From NCBI RefSeq assembly GCF_002090155.1, contig NZ_BBRM01000004.1:310001-374000 (forward strand): 64,000 nt of DNA, in the 5' to 3' direction. Of the stretch, positions 54,659 through 63,273 are shown piece by piece. The stretch comes from Demequina sp. NBRC 110056. GTDB lineage: Bacteria > Actinomycetota > Actinomycetes > Actinomycetales > Demequinaceae. The position numbers and the translations under genes are program-made. The notes below the pieces were generated by a model. It worked only from the letters and a program-made list of their open reading frames with translations, ran no database searches and was not told where the DNA came from. Within the stretch, counting starts at the first letter, position 1. Each line of letters starts with the position of its first letter.

Positions 54659-55261
54659 TCAGCGCGCGGGCTCGGCGCTCCAGTCCATGTCGAGCTGGCG
54701 CGCAGTGCGGTGAGCCATCTCCTCCCCCGCGACGCGAGCGACCACGTGCAGAGCCATGTGCATGCCCGACGTGAGGCCACCGCTGGTGATCACCGCACCC
54801 GCATCGGCCCATCGCACGCCGTTGACGGCGCCCGTGACGCCTGACGCACGCAGGGCATCGACGTCCTCCCAGTGGGTGGTCGCGGGAAGGCCATCGAGCA
54901 GACCGCCCTGCGCGAGGAGGAACGCGCCCGTGCACACGGACGTGGTGAGCGAGGCGCCGCCCACGAGGTGCGCCACGGCGCTCTCGATCGCGGGATCCGC
55001 CAGCGCGGCCTCGACGTCGATCGTGCCGGGCACCACGACCACGTCGAACGGGGTGGCCGCCTGCGCATCGGCAAGCGCGGTGAGCGTCATCCCCCCAAAG
55101 GCCACCACGTCCGCACCCCCGGGGCTCACGAGCTCCACGGTGAAGGACGGCGCCTCGCCATCGCGCTCAGCGAGTCGCGACGCCGTGAGGAAGACCTCGT
55201 ATGGCCCCCCTGCGTCGATGAGGTCGAAGCCGTCGAAGACCAGGATGCCGATGCGCGTCAT
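54659..55261 (-). CDS. DJ-1/PfpI family protein
   Basis: A 200-residue class I glutamine-amidotransferase-like protein. The nucleophile elbow is TTSVCTGAFLLAQ with C110, an acidic residue occurs in the N-terminal DAGGPYEVF, and the later TTHWEDVDAL and GVRWADAG match the isonitrile hydratase/AraC-associated branch. There is no helix-turn-helix, so it is not a regulator. It may be a hydratase or glyoxalase-like stress enzyme. Start supported by TAGCCT 6 bases upstream. Confidence 0.82.
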   Translation of the reverse strand: MTRIGILVFDGFDLIDAGGPYEVFLTASRLAERDGEAPSFTVELVSPGGADVVAFGGMTLTALADAQAATPFDVVVVPGTIDVEAALADPAIESAVAHLVGGASLTTSVCTGAFLLAQGGLLDGLPATTHWEDVDALRASGVTGAVNGVRWADAGAVITSGGLTSGMHMALHVVARVAGEEMAHRTARQLDMDWSAEPAR

Positions 55262-55267
55262 GGCGCC

Positions 55268-55273
55268 AGGCTA
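55268..55273 (-). promoter_or_regulatory. -10 hexamer of a leaderless promoter
   Basis: TAGCCT on the reverse strand ends 6 bases before the ATG at 55261. It lies inside the stop region of the exporter gene. Confidence 0.5.
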
Positions 55274-56545
55274 GGCCACGACCTCGTTCGAGGCCCGGCG
55301 GCGCACGACGAGCCACAGCGACGCGTTGGCGATCGCGAGCGAGCCGATCATCACTACCGCCATCGACGTCACGGACATGCCGCCCGCGCCGATCAGCGGG
55401 GTAGCCAGGCCGGCCACGCCCATGTTGAGCGCACCGATGAGCGACGCGGCGGTGCCGGCCTCTCCGGCGTGCCCGGCGAGCGCCGTCACTTGCACGGTGG
55501 GCATGATCAGGCCGACCGGCGCCACGACGAAGAACAGCGAGATGAGCACCGGCACCACGCCCGTGTCGAGCAGTCCGCAGGTCAGCAGCGCGAGCGCACC
55601 GCCGGCCTGGATGCTGAGTCCCGCTGTGGTCACGGCGCGCGGAGGCAGCACGCGCATGAGGCGCGCGGACACCTGGTTGCCGATGACGAGTCCGACCGAG
55701 TTGATGCCGAAGACCAGGCCGTACTGCTGCGGGCTGAGGCCGAACAGATCCTGCAGGATGAAGGACGAGGCGGACAGGTACGCGAACAGTGCGGTGAAGG
55801 ACATGGCGCCGACGACGGCGATGCCGACGAACGCGGTGTCGCGGAAGAGGTGGCGGTAGCGGCGTGCGACCGTCGAGACCTCGAAGCGACCGCGGCGCGA
55901 GGCAGGCATGGTCTCCACCATGAGGAACGCGGCGACCACGATCATCACGAGCCCGTAGGCGGCGAGCACCGCGAAGATCCCGCGCCACTCCATCACGGAC
56001 AGCAGCTGCGACCCGATCACGGGCGCGACCACGGGCGCGAGGCCCGTCACGAGCGCCATGCGAGCGAGCATCCGGATGAGCTGCTGGCCGCCGAAGAGGT
56101 CGCGCACCATCGCCATCGCGACCACGCCCGCGCCCGCGGCGCCGATGCCCTGGAGGACTCGGCCCGCCATGACGAGCTCAACCGTCGGCGCGAACACCAC
56201 GGCGATGCTCGCGCCGATGTGCACCGCGGTGGCGATGAGCAGCGGCTTGCGGCGTCCGAGGGCGTCCGAGAGCGGGCCCACGATGAGCTGACCCAGGGCG
56301 AAGCCCACCATGGTCGCGGTCAGCGTGAGCTGGATCGCGGCGTCGCTGACGCTGAGGTCGGCGGCGACATCCGGGAACGCCGGGAGGTAGAGGTCCACCG
56401 TGAAGGGTCCGAGCGCGACGAGGGCGCCGAGCACGAGGATGTACTTCAGCTTGTCGCGGCGGCTCAGGGTACGGCCGTATGCCTGTGCGACGGTCGCGTC
56501 GGGCGCGGTGGTGCTGGACGCACGGGCGTGAAGATCGGAAGACAC
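55271..56545 (-). CDS. MFS drug exporter, Bcr/CflA type
   Basis: A 424-residue, twelve-helix major facilitator. Motif A is GPLSDALGRRKPLL between helices 2 and 3, and the first helix carries FTVDLYLPAFPDVA typical of Bcr/CflA (bicyclomycin/chloramphenicol/sulfonamide) proton antiporters. Motif C-like AVVAPVIGSQLL is in helix 5. The GTG at 56545 (VSSDL...) gives a normal N-terminus; an upstream start would add an unrelated 53 residues. A promoter with an overlapping inverted repeat lies about 100 bases upstream, suggesting local repression. Confidence 0.85.
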   Translation of the reverse strand: MSSDLHARASSTTAPDATVAQAYGRTLSRRDKLKYILVLGALVALGPFTVDLYLPAFPDVAADLSVSDAAIQLTLTATMVGFALGQLIVGPLSDALGRRKPLLIATAVHIGASIAVVFAPTVELVMAGRVLQGIGAAGAGVVAMAMVRDLFGGQQLIRMLARMALVTGLAPVVAPVIGSQLLSVMEWRGIFAVLAAYGLVMIVVAAFLMVETMPASRRGRFEVSTVARRYRHLFRDTAFVGIAVVGAMSFTALFAYLSASSFILQDLFGLSPQQYGLVFGINSVGLVIGNQVSARLMRVLPPRAVTTAGLSIQAGGALALLTCGLLDTGVVPVLISLFFVVAPVGLIMPTVQVTALAGHAGEAGTAASLIGALNMGVAGLATPLIGAGGMSVTSMAVVMIGSLAIANASLWLVVRRRASNEVVA

Positions 56546-56644
56546 AGGGGTGCACTCTCTGGACGTAGGGGTGGCGGCGCCAGGAACAGGAACGGCCGCG
56601 CTACCTGGGAGTGCGTCGGCGGAACCTGTCAACGCCGACAGAAC

Positions 56645-56674
56645 GATGGTATTCCCGACCATCTGGTAAGTAAA
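56645..56674 (-). promoter_or_regulatory. Promoter/operator of the MFS exporter
   Basis: On the reverse strand TTTACT (56669-56674) and TACCAT (56646-56651) are 17 bases apart. The inverted repeat GATGGT-N7-ACCATC (56645-56663) covers the -10 and spacer, a typical repressor position. ACCATCTGGT is a further near-palindrome within it. Confidence 0.45.
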
Positions 56675-56703
56675 GCCCGATCCGGGTCGGATTGGACACA
56701 GCA

Positions 56704-56741
56704 CCAGGGGCTCCGCGGCGAGATCGCCGCGGAGCCCCTGG
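56704..56741 (-). terminator. Terminator of the nrdA-nrdB operon
   Basis: An 18-base perfect stem (CCAGGGGCTCCGCGGCGA with its complement) with a very short loop lies 16 bases after the small-subunit stop. Confidence 0.8.
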
Positions 56742-56756
56742 GGGTGGGCTCTCGCC

Positions 56757-57743
56757 CTACTTCTTGGTGGCCTGCGCGTTGACCTCGTACGAGGTGTTGG
56801 TCGCCTCGAAGAAGTTCACGAGCTGCAGGGTGTCGTTGGCGGTCGCCATCCACTTGGCCGGGTTCGACACGTTGTAGTGCGCGTCGAAGCCGAGCTCCTC
56901 GAGACGACGGTCCGCGAGGTAGCGCACGTACTGGTTCACGTAGTCGGCGTTCAGCCCGAGGATGCCCTTGGGGAGCAGGTCGCGGTTGTACGCCTCCTCC
57001 ATGTCCACGGCGTCGAGGATCATCTGACGGATCTCGTCGGCGAAGTCGGGGTCCTGCAGGTCCTCGTTCTCCTCGAGGACGGTGAGGATGAGGTTGATCC
57101 CGAACTGCAGGTGCAGCGACTCGTCGCGGATCACCCAGTCCATGAGCGAGCCGAAGTTGCGCAGCAGGTTGCGCTGGCGGAAGCTGAGCGCGACCATGAA
57201 GCCCGAGTAGAACCAGATGCCCTCGAGGATGATGTTGTAGGCCACGAGGTTGCGGACGAAGTCCTTCTTGCCCTCGGTGGTCGAGATGTCGAGGGTCTCC
57301 TCGGTCATCCGCTTGATGAACTTGACCTCGAAGGCCTCCTTGGCGGCCATCGACGGCACCGTCACGTGCGACTCGTACGCCTCGTCGCGGTCCAGCGGGA
57401 ACGTCTCGAGGACGTACTCGAAGGACATGCAGTGGTTGGCCTCCTCCCACATCTGCTTCGCGAGGTACAGGTGGCACTCGGGAGCGTTGATGTAGGGGTA
57501 GACGCCGAACGCGAGCGCCTTGTTCACGAGCAGCTCGTTGGGGTTGAAGTACGACATCAGGAACGTGACGGCGTGCTTCTCCTCGTCCGTCATCTTCTTG
57601 AAGTCCGCGAGGTCCTCACCCAGCTGGATCTCGTTGGGGAACCACGTGTTCGCCACGGCCTGGTTGTAGAGGTCGTACGCCCACGGGTACGTGATGGGCT
57701 TGAGCAGGAGACCGTCCTGGATGCCGGTTCCGAGAATTGCCAT
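56757..57743 (-). CDS. nrdB: Ribonucleotide reductase small subunit, R2c (Mn/Fe) type
   Basis: A 328-residue class I R2 protein. The metal ligands are E70, E101, H104, E174, E208 and H211, and the spacing between them is the same as in Chlamydia trachomatis R2. The radical-tyrosine position is F108 (EEANHCMSF), and the first ligand is Glu instead of Asp. Both changes mark subclass Ic, which uses a Mn(IV)/Fe(III) centre in place of a tyrosyl radical. It makes the radical for NrdA and ends with an interaction tail. It lies 30 bases after nrdA. Calling it Mn/Fe is inference from residues. Confidence 0.9.
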   Translation of the reverse strand: MAILGTGIQDGLLLKPITYPWAYDLYNQAVANTWFPNEIQLGEDLADFKKMTDEEKHAVTFLMSYFNPNELLVNKALAFGVYPYINAPECHLYLAKQMWEEANHCMSFEYVLETFPLDRDEAYESHVTVPSMAAKEAFEVKFIKRMTEETLDISTTEGKKDFVRNLVAYNIILEGIWFYSGFMVALSFRQRNLLRNFGSLMDWVIRDESLHLQFGINLILTVLEENEDLQDPDFADEIRQMILDAVDMEEAYNRDLLPKGILGLNADYVNQYVRYLADRRLEELGFDAHYNVSNPAKWMATANDTLQLVNFFEATNTSYEVNAQATKK

Positions 57744-57773
57744 GATTGCTTGATTCCTATCCTGGTGTGCCTG

Positions 57774-60758
57774 CTACTGGCAGGACTCGCACTGGAGACG
57801 CTCCATCGGGTCCACGGGGCAGGCGACACCGTCGACCAGCTCCGTGTCGCCGTCGGGCGACGAGAACGTGCTCTCCACCACATCTAGCACCGTCGACCCC
57901 TGGGGCGCGACCGCTGCGGCGGTCTCGATGGACCCCGTCGCGGCGGGCTGCTCGGTGGGCTCGGGCAGGGCGGCCGGCGGCACGTCCGGCTTGACCTCGG
58001 GAGCGGTGGCGAACGCCTGGGCGGCCACGCCGCTGAGGACCGACGCCGGTGCCGTCGCGATGGCGCCGGTCGTGGCCGGGGCCTCCGAGGCGGGAGCCTC
58101 GGTGGCGGGTGCGGCGGCCTTGGACGCTGCGGCGCCGAAGCCCTTCTTGGCGGGTGCCGACGCGGTCTCGACGACGGCCTCGGCCTCGACTGCCGCGACC
58201 GACTCCACGACCTCGGCGGTCTCGACCGCCGCCGTGGCGGTGGTCGCCTTGGCCGCACCGAAGCCCTTGCGGGCGCCGAAGCCACGGCGCGAGGGGCCTC
58301 CAGCCGAGCCGCCGGACGCACCGGACGACGCCTTGTTGAGCTTCTCCGTCTTGTTGACGCGCACCGTGGACTGCTCCGCGGTGTGGCGCGGCTTCATGTG
58401 GAGGTAGTACGTGGTCTTCACGCCGCGCTTCCACGCCGCGGAGTACAGGTCCATCATGTTCTCCACGTCGCGGTCGGCGAGGTAGATGTTGCGGCTGATG
58501 GCCTGGTCGATCCACTTCTGGGCGCGAGCGGCGACCTCGATGAACGCGTACGGCGACAGCTGGAACGACGTCTTGTACACGTCCTGCAGGTGCTGCGGCA
58601 CGTCCTCGATCTGCGACAGGTCGCCCTGCACCTCGAGGAGGCGGTCCTTGAGGTCCTCCCACAGGCCCAGCTCCTGGAGGTCGCGGACCAGGTTGCGGTT
58701 GACCTCGAGGAACTTGCCCGACGAGGTGGCACGGGAGAAGATCTGCGAGAACTGCGGGTCGAAGCCGGGCGTCGTGCCGGCCACGAGACCGATCGAGGCG
58801 GTGGGCGCCACGGCCATCAGGGTCGCGTTGCGGATGCCGCCCGCGACCTTCTCGCGCAGGGTGTCCCAGTCCTGACGGGTGGTGCGGTTGACCTCGACGG
58901 GCACGCCGCGGTCGGCCTCGGTCTCGGCGATGGTGTCGAACGGCACCTTGCCCTGCGACCAGCCGGAGCCCTCGAAGTTGGTGTAGGCGCCGCGCTCACG
59001 GGCGAGGTCGGCCGACGCGTCGATCGCGTGGAAGGAGACGAACTCCATGACCTCGTCGATCAGGTCGTACGCCTCCTCCGACTCGTAGGCGAGGCCCAGA
59101 CGCTCGGTGAGGTCGGTGAAGCCCATGACGCCGAGGCCGATGGCACGGTTCTCGGAGTTGGAGTGCTCCGACTCGGGCACCGAGGACAGCGTGATGTCGA
59201 TGAGGTTGTCGAGCTGGCGCACCGCGAGACGCGTGGACTTCTCCATGCGCTCCCAGTCGATCTTGCCGTCGACGAGGTGCTCCGAGAGGTTCACCGAGGC
59301 CAGGTTGCAGACCGAGATGTTCTCGCGGTCCTGCGGCAGGCAGATCTCGGTGCACAGGTTCGACAGGTGGATGGTGCCGGTGTTGGTGTTGAGGGCACGG
59401 TTGTTGATCGTGTCCTTCCACGTCAGCCAGGGGTGCGACGTGGTCTGCAGCATCACCAGGATCGACTTGTACTGCTCGCGGGCGCGCATCTTCTTGAAGG
59501 TGCGCATGCGCCCGGTCTCGGCGAGCGCCACGTACTCGGCGTAGCGCGCGGAGAAGGCGGAGCCGGTGAGCTCGACGAGGTCGGGGGTCTCGGCCGGGTC
59601 GAACAGGTACCAGTCCTGGTCGTTCTCGACACGCTTCATGAACTCGTCCGAGATCCACACCGCGGTGTTGGCGGTGCGGGTGCGGCGGTAGGGGTCACCG
59701 GAGTTCTGGCGCAGGTCGAGGAACTGCGCGAAGTCCATGTGCCAGTTCTCCATGTAGAAGCACAGGGCGCCGAACTTCTTGCCACCGCGGGACACGGCGC
59801 GCAGCGTCGAGTCGATGGTGTGCATGAACGGGATGGGGCCGGTCGAGGTCGTGTTGTTCGACTTGATGGGCGAGCCCTCGGAGCGCAGCTTGGTCACGGA
59901 CAGGCCGATGCCGCCGGTGCCCTTGGTGAGCCACATGACGTCGCGCACGCTCTTGGCGATGTGCTCGATGTCGTCCTCCATCTGCATCACGAAGCAGTTG
60001 GACAGCTGCGGGTACGAGGTTCCCGCGTTGACGAGGGTGGAGCCGGCGGGCAGGTAGTCGAGGCGCGAGATCTTCTCGTAGAACTGGATCGCCATCTCGG
60101 TGGGGTTGGCCTCGTTGAGCGCCAGGCCCATCGACACGCGCATCCAGAAGTACTGGGGAACCTCGAGCGCCTTGCCGTGACGGTCCGTGATCATGTAGCG
60201 GTTGCGCATCGTGACCGTGCCGATGTACTTCAGCAGGTCGTCGCGCTCGTGGTCGAGGGCGGCGGCGAGAGCGTCGAGGTCGAACAGCGACTCGAGGCGG
60301 CTGTCGAGCAGGCCCTCCTCGACGGCGTCGCGGACGTAGCCCGGGAAGCGCGCCTGGTGCAGCAGCGCGAGCTCGAGGTTGGACTCGTAGCCGCCGAGGA
60401 CGCGCTTGTAGATCACCTTGCGCAGCAGACGAGCCGCGACGGTGTCGAAGTTGGGGTCTTCCTTGACGTTCTGGACCGCGACGCCGATGGCCGCCTCGTC
60501 CAGCTGCTCGGTGGTGATCCCGTCGAACAGGGTGATCGCGAGCTCGGTCGCGATCTGCGTCGTGATGGAGATCTGGTCGGGCAGGCCCTCGGCCGCGCGC
60601 TCGATCGCCTTGTTGATGCGGTCCGCGTTGTACGGCTCGTGGGTGCCGTCACGCTTGGTGACGTGGATGCCCGTGCGGGACGGGTTGGCCTCTGCGACAG
60701 CCTCCGCGACAGCGGCTCCGTTGACGCTGTCCTGTGCGGTGTTCTCCGTGATCGTCAC
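57774..60758 (-). CDS. nrdA: Ribonucleotide reductase large subunit with extended C-terminal linker
   Basis: A 994-residue class I NrdA that reduces ribonucleoside diphosphates. It opens with an ATP-cone (about 30-120, HVTKRDGTHEPYN) for allosteric control. The active site has C255 (QLSNCFVMQM), N467-C469-E471 (LSNLCTEICLP) and C484 (SVCNLASVNL), with the radical-transfer pair Y784/Y785 (TTYYLHMKPR). The chain ends in C990-x2-C993, the thioredoxin-exchanging pair. Between about 806 and 975 there is a long Ala/Pro/Val-rich linker with repeated GFGA-K units. Two NrdR-box-like sites precede the gene. Confidence 0.95.
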   Translation of the reverse strand: MTITENTAQDSVNGAAVAEAVAEANPSRTGIHVTKRDGTHEPYNADRINKAIERAAEGLPDQISITTQIATELAITLFDGITTEQLDEAAIGVAVQNVKEDPNFDTVAARLLRKVIYKRVLGGYESNLELALLHQARFPGYVRDAVEEGLLDSRLESLFDLDALAAALDHERDDLLKYIGTVTMRNRYMITDRHGKALEVPQYFWMRVSMGLALNEANPTEMAIQFYEKISRLDYLPAGSTLVNAGTSYPQLSNCFVMQMEDDIEHIAKSVRDVMWLTKGTGGIGLSVTKLRSEGSPIKSNNTTSTGPIPFMHTIDSTLRAVSRGGKKFGALCFYMENWHMDFAQFLDLRQNSGDPYRRTRTANTAVWISDEFMKRVENDQDWYLFDPAETPDLVELTGSAFSARYAEYVALAETGRMRTFKKMRAREQYKSILVMLQTTSHPWLTWKDTINNRALNTNTGTIHLSNLCTEICLPQDRENISVCNLASVNLSEHLVDGKIDWERMEKSTRLAVRQLDNLIDITLSSVPESEHSNSENRAIGLGVMGFTDLTERLGLAYESEEAYDLIDEVMEFVSFHAIDASADLARERGAYTNFEGSGWSQGKVPFDTIAETEADRGVPVEVNRTTRQDWDTLREKVAGGIRNATLMAVAPTASIGLVAGTTPGFDPQFSQIFSRATSSGKFLEVNRNLVRDLQELGLWEDLKDRLLEVQGDLSQIEDVPQHLQDVYKTSFQLSPYAFIEVAARAQKWIDQAISRNIYLADRDVENMMDLYSAAWKRGVKTTYYLHMKPRHTAEQSTVRVNKTEKLNKASSGASGGSAGGPSRRGFGARKGFGAAKATTATAAVETAEVVESVAAVEAEAVVETASAPAKKGFGAAASKAAAPATEAPASEAPATTGAIATAPASVLSGVAAQAFATAPEVKPDVPPAALPEPTEQPAATGSIETAAAVAPQGSTVLDVVESTFSSPDGDTELVDGVACPVDPMERLQCESCQ

Positions 60759-60889
60759 GATTCTCCCCTCGCAAAAGTGCGATGAAACATGGCCCTGCCG
60801 GGCTGATGGTCGATGTACTGCTGATGTCCGCTGGGACCAGGGCGTCCGCCCCTCGTGGAGGCGACGTCGGGGACGCGAAGCGTGTACCG

Positions 60890-60918
60890 ACAGTAACCTG
60901 AATTACACCGGTGTGCAA
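60890..60918 (-). promoter_or_regulatory. Candidate nrdA promoter
   Basis: On the reverse strand TTGCAC (60913-60918) and TACTGT (60890-60895) have a 17-base spacer. The upstream NrdR-type site overlaps the -35. Confidence 0.4.
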
Positions 60919-60963
60919 CAAGATATGGGGGTCGTTTCGCGGTACTGACCCCACATCTTGTGG
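60916..60963. promoter_or_regulatory. Pair of NrdR boxes
   Basis: ACAAGATATGGGG (60918-60930, forward) and ACAAGATGTGGGG (60949-60961, reverse) are near-identical sites. Taken as 16-mers they match the core of the NrdR consensus acaCwAtATaTwGtgt, and their centres are 31-32 bases apart, the usual NrdR spacing. NrdR represses ribonucleotide reductase genes. Confidence 0.7.
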
Positions 60964-61151
60964 TCATGTGGACAACTCTGTGTAAACGCTGTGGACAACA
61001 CGGCGTGTCCTCCACAGCAGGCACGCTGGCCTGGGGAACACTTGTCGACCGCCTTCTCAGGGACACCACACCAGCGTCTCACCGGGGTCTGACATCGCCG
61101 CGAGACCCAGCCCGCGCATCGGCCCTCAGCAAGGACCCCGGGACACGACGA

Positions 61152-61195
61152 ACCCCTCCCCCAAGCCCGACCACGGTCGAGCCCGAGAGAGGGGT
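61152..61195 (-). terminator. Terminator of the sugar ABC transporter genes
   Basis: An outer ACCCCTC/GAGGGGT stem encloses an inner GCCCGACC/GGTCGAGC stem, 12 bases after the permease stop. Confidence 0.55.
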
Positions 61196-61206
61196 GCGGA
61201 CCGGAC

Positions 61207-62211
61207 TCAGCCCTTGACGGCGCCTCCGAGGCCGGCCGAGCGCAGGAACACCCGCTGGAAGATGAGGAACATCGCGATCGGGATGATGGTCGCGATGGCG
61301 AGCGCCGCGAGGAACACGTCCAGCTCGGTCTGCGACTGCACCGCAGGCAGGCGCACCGACAGTGGCTGGACGGCCGGGTCGGGCAGCACCAGCAGCGGCC
61401 AGAGGAAGTCCTTCCACGCCGCGATGATCGCGAACACGGACACCACGCCGAGGATGGGCTTGGACATCGGCAGCACGATCGACCAGAACAGCCGGAACGG
61501 GCCCGCACCGTCGGTCTTGGCGGCCTCGATCACCTCGCGCGGAAGATTGTCGAAGAAGCGCTTCACCAGCAGGATGTTGAACGCGTTCGCCGCCATGGGC
61601 AGCCACACCGCGAGGTAGTTGTTGAGCAGCGAGAAGTCGCGGCCGAGCAGCGGCGGGTCCACGATCGTCAGGTACAGCGGCACCAGCAGCACGACGGACG
61701 GGATGAACAGCGTCGCGAGCACCAGCGACCCCAGCACCTTCGCGTAGCGCGGCCGCAGCACCGACAGGGTGTACGCGCCCGTGGTGGCGACCAACAGCTG
61801 GAACGCCCACGCGCCCGCCGCGATGACGATGGTGTTGAAGAAGTACTGGTCGATGTGGATGTCGTTCCACGCGGTCGACAGGTTCTCCCAGTCGATGCCG
61901 TTCGGCCACAGCGCGAACGGCTGGCGCAGCGTGTCCTGCGTGGGCGTCACGGCCGCCTTCGCGAGCCACAGGATCGGGCCCAGCCCCGCGAGCACCAGCG
62001 TCACCGACAGGAAGACGTGCACGCCCCGCATCGACCACCGCACGCGACGCTGGCGCAGGTCGGCGTCCGACACGATGCCGCGACTGTCCTCGACGAGGGG
62101 GCGACGGCGGCGCTTGGTCGCCCGCGCATCGGCGCTGCCCGAGGGGGCCGATGCGCCCGTCGCCGCGAGCGCGGCGCGCTGGCTCGCGCGGGTCGAGACT
62201 TCCGTGGTCAT
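61207..62211 (-). CDS. Carbohydrate ABC transporter permease (MalG-like)
   Basis: A 334-residue permease with six helices. The coupling EAA loop is EVIEAAKTDGAGPFRLFWSI. An unusually long hydrophilic N-terminus (about 60 residues, with a KRRRR cluster) precedes the first helix. The start overlaps the stop of the second permease gene (ATGA). It should import a sugar with the partner genes; the ATPase is not in the window and may be a shared MsmK-type protein. Confidence 0.9.
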   Translation of the reverse strand: MTTEVSTRASQRAALAATGASAPSGSADARATKRRRRPLVEDSRGIVSDADLRQRRVRWSMRGVHVFLSVTLVLAGLGPILWLAKAAVTPTQDTLRQPFALWPNGIDWENLSTAWNDIHIDQYFFNTIVIAAGAWAFQLLVATTGAYTLSVLRPRYAKVLGSLVLATLFIPSVVLLVPLYLTIVDPPLLGRDFSLLNNYLAVWLPMAANAFNILLVKRFFDNLPREVIEAAKTDGAGPFRLFWSIVLPMSKPILGVVSVFAIIAAWKDFLWPLLVLPDPAVQPLSVRLPAVQSQTELDVFLAALAIATIIPIAMFLIFQRVFLRSAGLGGAVKG

Positions 62212-63173
62212 GACGTGCTCCAGCGGTTGGTGAGGCGGAAGTAGGCCCAGCTGAGCAGGGCGAGGAAGACGGCGAGCATCACGGACAGCGCGGTCGCCAT
62301 GCCGTAGTTGCCGCCGAGCGAGTTCTGGAACGCGTACCGGTAGATCAGCAGCAGCACCGTCACCGTCGCGTTGTTGGGCCCGCCGCCGGTGAACAGGAAC
62401 GGCTCGAGGAAGATCTGCGCGGTCGCGAGGATCTGCAGGATGAGCATGACGAAGATGACGCCGCGCAGCTGCGGCAGGGTGACGTGCCACGCCTTGCGCC
62501 AGATGCTCGCGCCGTCCACCTCGGCCGCGTCGTAGAGCTCGGCCGGGACCGCGAGGAGCGCCGCGAGGTAGATGATGATCGACCCGCCGGCCGCCGCCCA
62601 GGTCGCCTCGATCACGAGCGACGGCATCGCCATGTCGGGGCTCTGCAGCCACGGCTGCGGCGCGATCCCGAACCAGCCGAGCACCGTGTTGAAGACGCCA
62701 TTGGGCGACGCGTCGTAGAAGACCTTCCACAGCAGGACCGCGACCACGGGCGGCACCACGACCGGAAGGTACGCGAGCGCCGAGTAGATGCCCTTGCCCC
62801 GGCGCACCTCGCTCATCAGGACCGCCATGAGGATCGGGATGGGGAAGCCCAGCACCAGGGCGAGGGCCGCGAAGTACAGCGTGTTGACGACTGCCGTGCC
62901 CAGCAGGGGGTCGTTCAGCACCGCGATGAAGTTGTCGAGCCCGACGAACGTCGGCGGGTCGATGAGGTTGGTCTCCTGGACGCTCATCACCACCGAGCGG
63001 ACGATCGGCCACCAGCTGAAGATCGTGAAGATCAGGATCATCGGCAGCGCGAACGCGAGCGTGGTCAGGCCTCCGCCGCGCACCCAGGTGCGAGGGCTGC
63101 GCCTGCGGCGCCCGGTCGTGCGACTCTCGGCATCCGGAGGGGCCGATGCGCGTGCTGGGGTGGTCGTCATCAC
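62208..63173 (-). CDS. Carbohydrate ABC transporter permease (MalF-like)
   Basis: A 321-residue permease with six helices, family CUT1. The EAA loop is LYDAAEVDGASIWRKAWHVT. A Pro/Arg-rich N-terminus precedes helix 1 (about 34-55). The ATG follows AAGGACAG. Its stop overlaps the next permease start, and the solute-binding protein gene lies 100 bases upstream, giving the order binding protein-MalF-MalG. Confidence 0.9.
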   Translation of the reverse strand: MMTTTPARASAPPDAESRTTGRRRRSPRTWVRGGGLTTLAFALPMILIFTIFSWWPIVRSVVMSVQETNLIDPPTFVGLDNFIAVLNDPLLGTAVVNTLYFAALALVLGFPIPILMAVLMSEVRRGKGIYSALAYLPVVVPPVVAVLLWKVFYDASPNGVFNTVLGWFGIAPQPWLQSPDMAMPSLVIEATWAAAGGSIIIYLAALLAVPAELYDAAEVDGASIWRKAWHVTLPQLRGVIFVMLILQILATAQIFLEPFLFTGGGPNNATVTVLLLIYRYAFQNSLGGNYGMATALSVMLAVFLALLSWAYFRLTNRWSTS

Positions 63174-63273
63174 TGTCCTTGGTCAGGGGTGCGGGGATGC
63201 AGCGGGGGTGCCGGCGTGGCCGGCGCGGGGGAAGGACCCGCGCCGGCCACGCCTGACGGCGCCCGGTGAGGTG

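Larger units (their letters stand above)
60759..61206. other. 448-base region between nrdA and the sugar permease gene
   Basis: No gene is supported. It contains the nrdA leader, promoter and NrdR-type sites (60890-60963), a perfect 10-base palindrome ACACCGGTGT (60905-60914), one copy of GCATCGGC near 61114 and the transporter terminator (61152-61195). Confidence 0.7.

Noticed and set aside
56757-57743. Assignment of the small subunit as an R2-like ligand-binding oxidase
   Set aside because: It is adjacent to a full nrdA under NrdR-type sites and its ligand spacing matches R2c; R2lox proteins stand apart from nrdA.
58383-60785. An 800-codon forward-strand open frame opposite nrdA
   Set aside because: Antisense to a clear ribonucleotide reductase gene; composition and lack of motifs show it to be a shadow.
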